Assembly: GCA_019925095.2 (NCBI GenBank)
Contig: CM034391.1
Span: 8,274,551-8,338,550 of the forward strand
Origin: Dendrolimus kikuchii
Taxonomy: Eukaryota; Arthropoda; Insecta; Lepidoptera; Lasiocampidae
Length of the DNA stretch: 64,000 nt
Direction: 5' to 3'
Part shown: in pieces, positions 1 through 11,524 of the stretch
Position numbering within the stretch: position 1 is the first letter of the stretch
How the letters are laid out: each line of letters begins with the position of its first letter
Made by a program: the position numbers and the translations under genes
The notes under the pieces: generated by a model
What the model saw: only the letters and a program-made list of their open reading frames with translations
The model's database searches: none
What the model was told of the DNA's origin: nothing

Positions 1-434
1 AAACATTACATCAGTTTTAATATTAACATCACAGATTTTGTTGCTACAAATATTCGAAGATAAGCTTTCAAAAAATCATTTCACATTTTTAACTGGTTTC
101 TTTCAGTTACACCGCTTCCTATTAAGTATAATTCATTTAAAATATGAAAATTGCATTAAAAATAATAAACATAAAACAAGTAATGTTAATTATCATTAAT
201 TACTACTTAACAAGCAATTTTAATAATGTAAACAAAATTGCACTTACATTTTTATATATGGTCGTGTTTACCCGTTCAACCTTTTTCCTTCATCTCTGTT
301 TGTTGAAAGATAAGGTAAGGTGGTCTGGAAGCTGTGGAAGAAGAGCAATAAGTCATATAAATCATGGCTTTCATGACAATTGCTTATTTCAACGATGAAA
401 TAATATCTCTTACAAATATGTTACTTGATTTTTC

Positions 435-437
<3 letters not shown>
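1..437. other. AT-rich spacer, no gene seen
   Basis: The sequence is AT-rich and the only open frame is short, with an AT-driven composition. I see no splice-bounded exon, RNA gene or recognisable repeat before the dinucleotide array that follows. Confidence 0.5.
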
Positions 438-502
<65 letters not shown>

Positions 503-520
503 TATACATAAATATATATA

Positions 521-579
<59 letters not shown>

Positions 580-632
580 GTGTGTGTGTGTGTGTGCGTG
601 TGTGCGTGTGCGTGTGTGTGTGTGTGTGTGCA
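438..632. repeat. Compound (TA)n-(TG)n microsatellite
   Basis: About 140 bp of TA dinucleotides, with a short interruption near 494-520, pass directly into about 55 bp of TG/CG dinucleotides. Frames read through it on the minus strand give only His-Thr and Tyr-Ile repeats and are not genes. The length is probably polymorphic. Confidence 0.97.
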
Positions 633-2340
633 TGTTGCGCGATGCGCGAATGTTGAAAATGGGTTGGATGTGTACCCAAGTATAGGTTGAATGATGAAGA
701 TTTAGTTTGGGAATGAACGATGATCTGTCGCGAGTTAAGAACGTCAGCGGATGGTTGGGGGCGTGTGTTAAGACAAAGTTATTTTTAAGGAGATTATTCG
801 AAGATTTGTTTTAATTTAAACAATTCAATTTGTAAGCACTACCTACGCCCCTCGCATACATATATATATAAACATAATTATGTGTTTATGTAAGTAAAAT
901 AGAGCCACTTTCTGACCCGTGGCGTTGCCGCGGGGAATCTCTAATAAGATTATAAAGGTCCCTATTATTATATATATATAGCAAGCGATTTTATACAAAA
1001 TATATCTTACAAATAATTATGTATCTTGAAAGTCCTGATTAGTAACAAAGAATTTAATGAAGAATGTTCTTGGCAAAAATTACATTAACTTACTTACTTA
1101 AATTATATTTTTATATATATAAACCTTCAGGGAAAAATTATTATCTAACTAATCCTGAAAACTGCTCAAAAATCCGTTGTGTGGTTTAGGACAGACAGAC
1201 AGACACATGCTGAAAGCTACTTAGTATTATACTATGTAAAGAAGAATATTAAAATAAAACGTAATATAAATTGAAAGTGCATTAAATTATAAGTTTGTAT
1301 TAAATGTTTCATCGTCTAAGTTGCTTACATCTTTTATATCTAAATTGATCTAAATTTCAATATTGTCCTATTAGAACATGATTTTGTTTTCTTAATTTTC
1401 GTCATTAGTAGCTCCTTAAAGGCATGATGACTTAACGTTTTCAAGTTTAACATTTTTATAATTTTCCTCTTGATATTTTAATAGATATTTGAATAGTTTA
1501 GATTATTACAACTTTAATGTATATTGAATGTATACTAGTATACAAAAGATAATAAAGTTGCACCCGTAACTCACTGATGCTTCGGAGCTAAGTGCGCTTG
1601 CGTCGGTAATGTCTACTGCATTAGGAGATTTACGGTATATAAGCTTTACGTTTATTTCTTTAATTGCCTCGAAGTACAAACATTAACCACGCTTTCAAAA
1701 TAGCTATAAATCGTTAAAAGTATTACTGAAAACTGTCTGACATGCAACATATTTATTTTACTTGCATGAGCAAAAGATTTTCTTCGCGAAATATATCATT
1801 TTCGTTTATATTAATTAGCATGTATTAAATATGTAATAGTAGTAGTATTTATGTAAATATGCGGAACACGGAAGTCAAATAGAAGTAAATCATTATTTCT
1901 ATCAAAAATAAAGCTCTTCGACCCGCGAAGCCTGTGAAAAACATTATTTTTTATTATTACTACGGAAAATGAATAATTTCTTGCAGTAATTTACCGTGCT
2001 AACGTACTTAAAATTACAAAGTCCAATTATTTAGAACTAATATTTTGAGAAAAATGCTACCTACTTTCCTTAAATAATGAAAATTTCAGGAATTTTCTAT
2101 TTTTTACAATTTCCTTATGGATGAAATTTTTCACCACTCAACGTCTAAATAGTAAAATCATTAATGACCTGTTTTTATAAGAGCAGAGGCGTCCCTTGTG
2201 GCATTCCCAACAAAATCCTGGTTAGTAAAAATCCTTGTTTGCAAGTCACTCTCCACTATCATACACATAAACGTTCACAATCCACTGAAAGATAGGGCAC
2301 TAGTCTGAAAAACAGAAAGATCACGTCACAAGTTCATACT
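633..2340. other. AT-rich spacer with decayed repeat tail
   Basis: No gene is seen. A short TA run lies at 968-982. At about 1110-1235 there is a decayed repeat tail with the phrase AAAATCCGTTGTGTGGTTTA and a CAGACAGACAGACA run, as in other dispersed insect repeats in this window. Confidence 0.45.
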
Positions 2341-2349
2341 AAGGGACGT

Positions 2350-2680
2350 GCCATGTGTACTAGGGCGGCAGATAAACACAGAAGGCGTCAGCTAATCGGA
2401 ACAATAGCAACGCGGCGTGGATCAGCACAAGACAGCACAACAACGAGCGCACAGAACGCCGGCGGAGCGGTGACTGACCGGCACACTGCCGCGCCACCCC
2501 GCCGGATCGTTCCTCCGGGACCCTTCCGCCGGGAATCAGACCCACAGTATACCCGGGCCCGACGACGCTTTCCTCACGCAGTCACACCGCAAATATGTCC
2601 GCTAGGCTCGTTGACTCGGCAGATTCAGGTGACTGGTGTGTATTCGCCGCAGATTTCAGCAAGCGAATACTTTGAGAGAC
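2350..2680. promoter_or_regulatory. GC-rich island, possible promoter or 5' exon
   Basis: This stretch of about 330 bp is strikingly GC-rich and CpG-rich against the AT-rich flanks. Both strands are partly open (plus 2353-2700, minus 2360-2545), as expected from high GC, and neither translation is recognisable. In insects such patches often mark first exons or core promoters. I cannot tell the strand or the gene served. Calling it a promoter is inference from composition only. Confidence 0.3.
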
Positions 2681-2699
2681 GGTTATTCTTTTCGGTTTA

Positions 2700-3949
2700 G
2701 GTAACTTTTAAAATTCACGGCATGTAGAGTACAATCTGCATGACAGTATTTGGATAAGTCGCCTCATCTTTTTTAATCTTATGCTTGTGACATAACGGTC
2801 AATGACTTTTATGTTTTTAATTTGAATGACAATAACATTTGAGATTTGCAGTTTTAAAAATTTAGTTTGTTAGCCTTAAAATTAATTGTATAGCACTTAA
2901 CCTAATGCTACTGCTTCATCTGGGACAATGTTATAGTTATTGACCATTTCACGCAGATGCAGCGACGGGTATAATAAGTTATTTGTGGTGGCATACAATT
3001 TATAATTGTTAATGACTTATATACAGTTATTGTTGTTATAATGACTTATATATTATATACAGTTATCATTAATGCGTAAAACAAGACGTATTTGGCTACA
3101 GTCACTACCTATAACATTTTCCCAGACGGAGCCCTAGCTTTAGGTGAAGCATTCCTGATTGGTATGAAAATAATGTGAAGCACAGACCACCACGTTGGCT
3201 TTACTTTTTTCTTTTCCTTTTACCTACTATAACCATATCACATAACTATTCATTATGTTTGCATACAAAATTATCCAAATTCGCAGCTAATATGTACTAC
3301 TGGGGGCATTATCGTACGACCACCCCAAGTAGATTAATACTATAATGCAATTTATAAGATAAAGTTCAACGGCTGTTGGTGCCGTTAGAGTGCGACGTAC
3401 TCACCACGATCAAATCGCAGGTGCCTTAAGAATTTTTAAAAGAAGAAGAAAGTCTTAAAGAATCGATAGGTAAAAGCATATAGCATAATAAGCATAGCAC
3501 AATAAACGTGTATGTATAAAGACATTAATTACAGTAGAAGAAGCAAAAGGGGTGTGTCAAGATCGTAACATTTGGAAATCTATAGGAAACAGGCGTGATA
3601 ATATATATGTTCAACGGCATCTTAGCGAGTTTATGATGTCCTTTCGAATTACCCTGAGACGTTAGTGAACTGGTAAGCGGCAAGTGCAAGCGGTGAGGCA
3701 ATGGTAGTCGGTGGTCTCCAACGATAGTGAAAGTAGTCTAGGCGAGCGCACTTCAGAGACGGAATGCGAAAATGTCTTATAGTATATATAGACCTTTGAA
3801 TTCAAAACGTCGAACAAATCGAAAAAATGTAGCTTCCAGCAAATGAATTCCGTATAATCGTACTTAATGTTGACTCAAGGCTTAAGCTTCTATAAAATTA
3901 TAGGATATTAAAATATTATATCATATGAAACATCGGGTGTTCAAAGTAC
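2700..3949. other. Spacer, no gene seen
   Basis: AT-rich sequence with short duplicated phrases around 3000-3065 (GACTTATATA and ACAGTTAT appear two or three times). Nothing coding is recognised. Confidence 0.4.
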
Positions 3950-4106
3950 TTTTATATTGGTTACACCGGGGGTCCTTTAAATCGATATCGAATCGATATA
4001 GGAGTCTGCGTTAGAATTGCACATAGGCTACTTTTTATCCAGGAAATATGTTCGGTTCCCGCGGGAGTACATTACCGCAAGCGAGGCCCCGGCTAAAGCT
4101 AGTAGG
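3950..4106 (+). repeat. Fragment of a dispersed non-autonomous repeat
   Basis: The segment has the hallmarks of a repeat also seen at 62790-63006: CATAGGCTACTTTTTATCC, then a TTCCCGCGGGA-like block, then an end of the form GGCTAAAGCTAGT. I associate this pattern with small non-autonomous, possibly Helitron-like, elements of Lepidoptera. The 5' half is decayed. Confidence 0.55.
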
Positions 4107-5645
4107 GAAATAAGGGCTTTTGAAATTTCAAGGGTTCCGTAGAAGTGACAAAAATGTATACTGTTTTACAGGATACGGAACGCTAAAAAGTGAAAAAGAA
4201 AATACTCGCACGTTTTAGAAGACTGCTAAAAATACAAATAAGTGAGAATATTCATAATTATTTAAATATATTTTAATTATCAGAAACAGTCAAACAGGTT
4301 GAGGACTCTCAAAATGTAGTGTAGCGAAGCCTATGGACTTTCACAATCCCAGAAGTGTAGCAAAAGCAACTCTTTGCCGTTTTCAAAGAAATTTAATGAG
4401 CTTCTTTCTAAATGATCCTGTGTCGTAGTGAAAAGGTATGATCTTTATTTACCTTCAAAGAAGACGTGGTTTTCACGTTGTATGTAATGTAGTTTTTTGA
4501 ATTATATTTTAGTATTTTGAATATAGCTGTATACAGCGAAAACTGTCCCATTTTATCGAATAAAATAGGATCGTTTACACTGTCGAAAGGAAATACACAA
4601 TTTTCAAAATATTCGATAAAATTTCAATCCGTAAAGAAGAAACATACTTACTTTTTGTCTATATGTTATGTACTGTAGACTAATTTGAATAAATAAATTA
4701 AACCTGTTAAATTTTATTTAAATTGGTTAGAACTTTTGGTATAATTCAACAATGTTACTGTTACTACTATTACTGTTATGTTGTTTGAAAACATTGAAGC
4801 AGTATGCGCTTTTGTTACTGAAGCCGTTATTTAAGTGTTTAATTCTAATTCGGCATTGCTTTACAGTCGCTGTTACTTCCGGAACGGGTAAATGAACCAC
4901 ACCGCTTTAATTTTAACAGTGTCATTTCTGCACACTCTATCGCCACTCGAATACCCTCAACACCTTGAGCCATGTGGAGTAAATGATTGGTGTATTTAAG
5001 AATCCATTATGCCAGCTAAGCTGAAAGGACAGTGCTATAAATTCATAATCAGGTTTGGCTAATGTATGGCACTAAGGTTGTGTGTCACGAAGATGAATAT
5101 GCAGCGCTGTTATGTGAGGATATGCGGTAGAACTACATAAAAAGCCTTCGTTCTTAATGTTCTTCTCCCAAGATATTTATATAATTTATGCTAATCGATT
5201 CATTTCTAACATCGGAAAGAATGAGCAAATAAATATATAAACTACACCATTTTTGCATTTTATGACAAACAATATATTTCAAAATGTCGTAACATGTTAA
5301 ATTAGAAAGAATTAAATCAATATATGATATTGTGGTTTTCGTTTGCATATATTTTTTTGACTAAGTCAATTAGTAACAATATGAGTTGCTAAATAATAGA
5401 CTCTGTTTATGGAGCATAACAAAGAGTTTGTACATGGACATATGGATACTTCACATAACATTAGAAAAGTTAAGTAAGCAATTGATACAAATATTTGAAC
5501 CTATATTTGTACACAAATACTTACATATAAAAAAAAACACAAGAATAAATCAGGGAATTTTCCACCTAAGTACTATCATTAAATTAATGGATCACAACTA
5601 TGTCGACCATAAAAGTCCACTGATTAGATAAATGTAGTCAATTCA
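4107..5645. other. Spacer, no gene seen
   Basis: AT-rich sequence. Open frames at 5154-5348 and 5386-5631 are short and of random composition. No repeat ends or RNA gene are recognised. Confidence 0.4.
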
Positions 5646-5648
5646 TTA

Positions 5649-5790
5649 ATGGCCGGTTTCTATATCTTACTATTCATTCACATTCCCTACCATCGGTTGT
5701 ACTATGAAATTAAATGTATGGGCCTTATGTCAAATTTTAACCGATAGTAAGGCAAATGAACAGTCGGTAATTTATAGGAACCGGCCATAA
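5649..5790. mobile_element. Small MITE with 16-bp inverted ends
   Basis: The left end ATGGCCGGTTTCTATA pairs with the right end TATAGGAACCGGCCAT (one mismatch). The interior also has matching subterminal blocks (CTTACTATTCATTCA against GATAGTAAGGCAAATGA), so the roughly 140-bp unit folds back on itself. It encodes nothing. A fragment of the same end occurs at 59120-59145. The superfamily is unknown. Confidence 0.7.
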
Positions 5791-6496
5791 ATGTATACTA
5801 TTCAAACAATAACTGCTAAATCACTTAATATAATATCTGAAAACCAAATAAAATAACATAACAGAGTATAATGCAATATGAATAGAATATATTTTATTGC
5901 ATAATATTAGATACAGTTCATAAAGTTTAAGTACAAAAAACAATAGGCTGTCTTATCACTAAAAGTAATTTCACTCAGACAACCTTAGAATGGATTAGAA
6001 AAGTTTGCAGAACATTTGGATGTTCAATATAAATATAATATAGAACAAAGAAAGTATATATTTTTAAATGGTATATCATACATTTGTATGAACAATTTTA
6101 TATTTTCCAAAGCTTGTTTAAAAAGAAAAGACCGTTCTATTATGTTAAACAATTTATGTTAATATAGAAGGGTTACCGAAATCACGTACTTGTCCAAGGT
6201 AATGAGTCAGAAGAGCACTCGAAAGAATTTAATAAACAGTCCAACCAATGTATGTTGAGACTTTACGTTTTGATAACATTGCACGATACAGAAGATTTTA
6301 TCTTCTGTAAAGTCATCCTAACTACAGAGTGGTTGAGTGTTTTATTTATTAATAATGAGCAATATAAAGAATATAAATGCACTTAATACATCTGCTGTTA
6401 CAAAATTAGAAGACAGATTTGAGAGTGAAAGGAAAGGAGTGTAATTTTTTTTTAATACTTTATATCGGTGGTCCCAGTGCCAAGTTACACGACCTC
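5791..6496. other. AT-rich spacer, no gene seen
   Basis: Only short AT-driven frames are present. No recognisable repeat was found up to the hairpin at 6497. Confidence 0.4.
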
Positions 6497-6543
6497 ATTT
6501 TAACACCATCATTATCCTTCTAGGATAATGATGGTGTTAAAAT
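6497..6543. repeat. Perfect 22-bp hairpin with 3-nt loop
   Basis: Positions 6497-6518 are the exact reverse complement of 6522-6543, leaving a loop of three bases. Such a tight, perfect hairpin fits a DNA fold-back (element junction or hairpin-mediated repair scar) better than a microRNA precursor, which needs a larger loop. Confidence 0.85.
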
Positions 6544-7543
6544 TAATCAGGCCACTAGTCATCAATCAGGCACCCATCCTGTGTCATACCTATACCCTTA
6601 CAATTGAGGCCAACATTAGAATTTAATAACCTAAAATCCATCTGCTTCCCCTTTAAAAACTAAAAATAATTAATGTACTTTATAGAAGGCTTACTTTAGA
6701 TGTTATTATAATCAAATGCATGTAGGTGTGCTTTTTGTGTCGGTGCTCTTGTAGTTGCTCGTAGGCTGCGGAACTGAGAGAGCGCTGCTTTGAGACATGC
6801 GCCCCTGGCTGCCATTCCCACGGCTAGCCCCTACGACCGCTATTATCTACAATGTCTTAAGTCGTTCAACAGTGGTTCTCAAAAACGTTTGTTTGATGCG
6901 CCTTAATGATTAAGAAAAATTAAATTTCACTATCTTAGTTAGTAGTCATAGTAGTTAATAAAACAGCATTATCTAAGGTTAGTTAAAAATAAGTCATTAA
7001 ATTCTTGACTGATCATACGTTGTTAATGCTCATAAGAATCGATTACAGCCCATAATTAAGATGGCTGTCAGCTTGTATGCGTATCCAACAAATGTGAAGC
7101 AACAAATCTGATTTGATACTAAAATCTAAAGAAACTTCTCATTCGTTTCCTGTATCATTCTTGGTAACTTGGAACTTTAACTTCCTTGATCGAAATGCAA
7201 CTCGGATGTTAAGGGTCTTATCGCGTGGTTCTTACCAAGCCTGTGTTTGTGTGCGTGAGTCCGTGTACGCAGGAGCGATTACGCAAACCGGCGAGCTTCC
7301 CCGAGGAGCGAGGTCGTTGGCAATGGACTCAGTTCAATGTCACCAAATATATCACCGAGTAGTGTGTCAGGAGTAAATACATTTGATACTTGGGTAGCTA
7401 AATGTCCGAATATATAATTTTTTTTTTTATAAAATATACTGAGTTAATTTAAATCATAATAAGATTCCGAACAATATAAAAGAATTGAATTACTTTGTTA
7501 AATTAAAAATTAGTTATTGAAGATTATTTTTGTATGTGATATT
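6544..7543. other. Spacer with two GC-richer patches
   Basis: GC-richer blocks lie at about 6740-6845 and 7235-7335 within AT-rich DNA. An open frame at 7113-7376 crosses the second, but its translation is not recognisable. They could be untranslated exons or promoter parts; nothing in the sequence decides. Confidence 0.3.
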
Positions 7544-7648
7544 AAATAAATTAAAAAATAAGTAATAAATTTAAAACTGTTTATCTCTATATTCATCTAA
7601 TACAGAGATAAACACTTTTAAAGTTATTACTTATTTTTTAATTTATTT
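7544..7648. repeat. Long AT-rich hairpin, 45-bp arms
   Basis: Arms 7544-7588 and 7604-7648 pair at about 43 of 45 positions around a 15-nt loop. This could be the core of a fold-back element or a precursor-like RNA hairpin. No flanking duplication was seen. Confidence 0.8.
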
Positions 7649-7714
7649 AAGTAATTAAATACAACAAAGAAAACTAAATAATTAATATTGAGTCTTACCA
7701 AAGACTTAAGTATA

Positions 7715-7850
7715 ATAAAACTACATTTAACGGTTTTAAGCGCGGTATATTATTTGATTTTTCGGCCACTTTTGAGTAGCCCTAATCACGTTATTTATTA
7801 TATATAGGTATTTATTATTTATGTATACAATTTTATTATGTGTACTAGTC
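7715..7850 (+). repeat. Copy of the fold-back repeat family
   Basis: It shares AACGGTTTTAAGCGCGGTA, TTATTTGATTTTTC and TTCGGCCACTTTT with the longer fold-back unit at 15393-15550, but lacks the right palindromic arm. It ends near a TATTATGTGTACTAGTCG phrase that resembles the right flank of the other copy. Confidence 0.6.
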
Positions 7851-7984
7851 GTGAAGATTTAAAAAAAGACTCAAGTAAATGTTTACAAAGTTTTTTATAG
7901 TTTTGTAGTCAAATGGCAAAAACAATGGCCATATTTTGGAACTTTTTATAGTAGGTGGATTACATGCATTAGCCCGATTTTATA

Positions 7985-8105
7985 TTTTTAAATTATTTAC
8001 GGAAACGTAGCCAGCCTTTTGGGCACCTTACCCATAGAAGACGGTGAACTAGGCTCAGTATTCTACTTATAGTCTTGAGGGACTATGAGTAAAATACAAT
8101 ACATA
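7985..8105 (+). repeat. Retroelement tail, family of 19355-19710
   Basis: The phrase runs from GCCAGCCTTTTGGGCACCTTA through AGAAGACGGTGAACTAGGCTC to CTTATAGTCTTGAGGGACTATG. The same order occurs at 19600-19690 and in reverse at 17465-17550. It is a 3' fragment only. Confidence 0.7.
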
Positions 8106-8169
8106 TAAGTTAAGTTTTCTTGCATTGTATTCGATTTTATGTAATTATTTAGTATTTTTATATTTTTAC

Positions 8170-8290
8170 TGTTATAGCACAGCAGACAGACTTAACGCTC
8201 ACTTATCTGAAGTAGTTACCGTCGCCAATGGACATTTGCAACACCAGAGTTGCCATCGATGCGCGGCTGGCCTCAAAGAAATTTTTGTAA
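8170..8290 (-). mobile_element. 3' end fragment of the Jockey-like LINE
   Basis: Read on the minus strand, it ends like the LINE at 30.7-33.7 kb: the coding end around TTCTTTGAGGCCAGCCGCG, then the shared tail GTTGCAAATGTCCATTGGCG. It is strongly 5'-truncated and has diverged. Confidence 0.6.
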
Positions 8291-8394
8291 CATCTGTAAA
8301 AATTTCTACAGTAAATAAATAAAAAAGCACTTTTTTCCGTTGTGATACAATAACAACAATATGATACTGCTAACAATACGCTGTTAGACAAAGT

Positions 8395-8545
8395 ACCAAG
8401 CGTCGCAGCGCACGCTGTACGGCCGCGCTCCTGACCGGGTCGTCGACCGCACTTTTCGGCAGGCGGGCCGTGTTTCAGCTGTAACGCGATCCTGCACGCA
8501 CACAGTCGTCCACCGCACACCGCACCGCCGCAGTGTAGCGCCCAC
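8395..8545. promoter_or_regulatory. GC-rich island, possible promoter
   Basis: About 150 bp of GC- and CpG-rich DNA sits in AT-rich flanks. A minus-strand frame (8203-8586) crosses it, but its 3' part is LINE-tail sequence, so it is probably not a gene. A promoter or first-exon role is a guess from composition. Confidence 0.25.
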
Positions 8546-8599
8546 CGGAAAAGCATTGTCGATATGTCATGCATTTTCATGCCCATACATACTTTTTCG

Positions 8600-9570
8600 T
8601 ACTCGTATGTAGACGTTTTATAAATGTATGAAAAAATCTCGCAGGGTCACAGTTTCGTCGTGGTATTTCAGATTCTCAGTAAAGACTGTTTTTCTGAGTT
8701 TCTTTTACATGATATAATTATTTCCTAGGATATAAGGCATATTATTTACAGATTTTTAAATAAAATTTATACCAAAATTACATCCTGCACAAAGGTTTAA
8801 TCGTCAGAAGGTGCAAATAACAAACAATCGGTTACTCTCACTTATAAATAAAATCATATCAATAACAAAAGTCAACGAACCATATATTGATTGAGTCAAT
8901 TGAAGTGTAATATTAATTATTTCGATATATTTGGGCATTACAATATTACATGTCCTATTTGTAGAATACTATTGGAAATAAGAGTTATATATTCTTATCA
9001 TCGGCATCTCGAAGACCACAAGTTCAAAAAGATAAATCTTCCGAGAAAATCTATATCTGGCAATATCTTATCTCTTTAAAATTATTTCATTTTATGATTT
9101 AGCCACGAATTTACGTATGATTTGTGATACTATAACACAAACGTTACATGCATTCAATTGTTTTGCAAGTTCTATATACTCATATTAATTGGTACAAGAA
9201 ATTATTCCTGTAATATTCCGATCACAAGGAACAGCTATGAGGTGTATTCCAAGGAATAAGAAAGGTAAAATTTCATATTGAAAACCCGGCCAAGGACCTC
9301 TCTCTTTTGGACCACTTAGGCCACTGTATTACAGAGTTTGATATAAATCATTGTTAAAGCTATATATTTAAATAATCTAAATGCCGTATGTATGTATGTG
9401 AGCGATGTTTAAGCTGAACGTGAAGCTTACGGTATTGATCCATACAAAATGTAATAGTATTTTCAAAAACTACATAAACACTGGCTGTTTGAAAGCCTCA
9501 TTATTTTATAATCACAGAGTATATTAACATAGTAGGAGATTTATATTTAAACGTTGTGTCGAATAATATT
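8600..9570. other. Spacer, no gene seen
   Basis: AT-rich DNA with short frames only (for example 8891-9079). I recognise no repeat or RNA gene. Confidence 0.4.
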
Positions 9571-9982
9571 GTTACGAATTTGCAGGGGATTTGTAGGTTG
9601 TAAATTCAAAATGCCTTTGGAAATATCACAAAGTTTATCAAAAATACACACACAAATTCACAATTCTTACAAGTGTACCCGAAAACAACCAAACCAAACC
9701 AAACCGTAGGGCAGAAAATCGTACGCAGTCAGAACACGACTGGCGCATTTTCCGACCGACCGACCCCTACCCATTTGTAAGTTAGACATGGCCTCCTAGC
9801 AACATGCCATCCACTGGTTCTTGAAATACTTAAATGGTCAACTTAATGGCATTCAAGAATTAGCATGAAGTACCAACAGATAAAAGGTTTCCTGACGTCT
9901 TACGGCGGCATGAATAAAGGATTAACGCGAACAATAGATCACTCCAATTCAAAGGGGTAATAAAACACCTGCAAGGGCTGGT
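9571..9982 (+). mobile_element. Possible solo LTR fragment
   Basis: The segment starts with TGTTACGAATTT, typical of some insect gypsy-type LTRs. It carries an AACCAAACCAAACCAAACCG run (9689-9705) and has an AATAAA near 9959. It stops where the 3' poly(A) of an R1-type LINE begins at about 9983. No matching second LTR, primer-binding site or flanking duplication was found, so this is tentative. Confidence 0.25.
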
Positions 9983-10850
9983 TTTTTTTTTATCAGGCGG
10001 AGGAAATGAATTTCGCACATACCGGGTCCTTTGCTAGGAATTAGACCATAGTCGATCATGGAGGCATTCCACTGAGAGCAATCCAAACAGTAATCGACCG
10101 GCTTGTGTGGAGACTCGAACCGATAGACAAATGCCCAGGAGCTAATACCCCACTAAAACCACCCTCCTCCCATGTGCATGAGCGTGAGACTTAGAACGTA
10201 GTTATGCCCACGCTGATCCTATCGCCTCAGTGCTTGAGAATGCCCCGGGAAGCAGTGCAAATTCACTTCGTCAACAGGGGTGAAGACTCGTCTGCTCCCT
10301 AGATGCAAGAAGGCCCCTGCAACGGTATTTCAAGGAGGGAAGTCAGGCACATATCTGCGCCTCCGTACTCCCGGTTGACGCCGGTGCCTATGAGGAGGCC
10401 CATGAGTACGCGCACTTTCACTTCTCTTCCTATCTCGTTCCGCGGCCTCCTTTTGAGACAGGACAGGACGTATGAAACGCCGTGTCTTGTGCGCCACACT
10501 GGTGGCACTGAGCGGAAGGTATGCAGCCCACGATATGATTCAGATACTTATCGAAGCACCTATTCCCGGTAAGTATCTGCGTCATCCTGAAGGTCAGGGT
10601 CCCGCGTTTCCGCGAGAGCCATCGCAACAGGTGTGGGCGCACGGCCGCCACTGTCTCAACGCCAGCCGCAGGGTTTTCCAACTCTACTGACCAAGATTGT
10701 ATCATGGCTGCGGTTTCCTGCATCCTGATTGCCTCAATCTCGGCCTGGCAGTAAACCAGGCCACGTGCGACGGCATCCTGTCGGGAGCGCCGAACTTTGG
10801 CAAGTACGTCCGCCTGGAGAGGCCAGGGCGGATCGCCTGGCATCAATATT
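9983..10850 (-). mobile_element. 5'-truncated R1-clade LINE, 3' end
   Basis: On the minus strand the frame at 10846-10430 reads as the C-terminus of an R1-type reverse transcriptase, with the phrase LTFRMTQILTGNRCF and a CCHC knuckle (C-x2-C ... H-x4-C, within CHQCGAQDTAFHTSC). The frame shifts near 10430-10508 and ends by 10299. A 3' untranslated region of about 300 bp follows, ending in a run of T on the plus strand (A on the element strand) at 9983-9992. R1-clade elements are site-specific or telomeric in many insects; here a 5'-truncated copy sits in ordinary DNA. Confidence 0.75.
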
Positions 10851-10897
10851 GTACATGGTTGGTATTGTACTGTTGATCTGTAATATTATAACCATTC

Positions 10898-11110
10898 AAT
10901 TAAAGTATGATGATCCATGATCAAATTGATCGTGTACTAGCAGAAGGTGATGTCAGGAGCCTTAAGAACAGACGAGCTTGCATGACAAGAGTTATGAATG
11001 TCAAAGAGGCAAGTGAGGTGTGTAAGAATAAGCCTAAATGGCACTCTGTTGTTCGTGCCTACCCCGCAAGGGAACTGGCGTGAAGTTATGTATGTATGTA
11101 ATTAAAGTAT
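10898..11110 (+). mobile_element. 5'-truncated RTE LINE with target-site duplication
   Basis: Bases from about 10914 to 11100 match the last 185 bp of the RTE LINE at 34.4-37.7 kb (37544-37733), with eight differences counted by eye, and end in the same TATG repeats. The 11-mer AATTAAAGTAT occurs at 10898-10908 and again at 11100-11110, as expected for a target-site duplication after target-primed reverse transcription. A few extra bases (10909-10913) sit between the left duplicate and the element. The insertion looks fairly young. Confidence 0.88.
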
Positions 11111-11129
11111 AATATTAATATTACAAAAT

Positions 11130-11450
11130 TCTAAATATGCCGTGTCTGTACATTGAAACTATTAAAAAAAAACAGCTGCAAAAGACTATATAAACGGTGT
11201 AGAACACGATGCTATTTTTTTACATTTTTCTTGTCTGTTTGTGGGCTTGTCTGTTCCTTCGGGTTTCACATAAAAACTACTGGGCCGATTTTGACGCGAT
11301 TTTCACTGATCGCCAGAAAATTCTTAGACTTAAAATATTTTTTTACTAGGAATCTCGCAAGAATTTTCCCGGGAGCTGTTCAAAGTTGTTCTGATGCCTT
11401 AAAATTAGCTTATTCCGACACACTTTTCACAGAAAGATAGCTTACAGATA
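11130..11450 (+). repeat. Dispersed repeat, family X copy 1
   Basis: The unit begins TACATTGAAACTATTAAAAA, then has a GACTATATAAACGGTGTAGA block, a CTGTCTGTTTG-like stretch and AAAAACTACTGGGCCGATTT. Copies lie at about 15720-16085, 25955-26330 and, in reverse, 52640-52740 and 52960-53770. It is non-coding; the class is unknown. Confidence 0.75.
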
Positions 11451-11524
11451 GTTTAAGCGAAATACCTTTTTATTATATGGACTCGCATGCAACAGCCAGA
11501 TAAATACAGTCTGCTATGTTTCTG

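Noticed and set aside
410..679. Minus-strand frames through the TA/TG repeat
   Set aside because: They encode only dipeptide repeats from a microsatellite.
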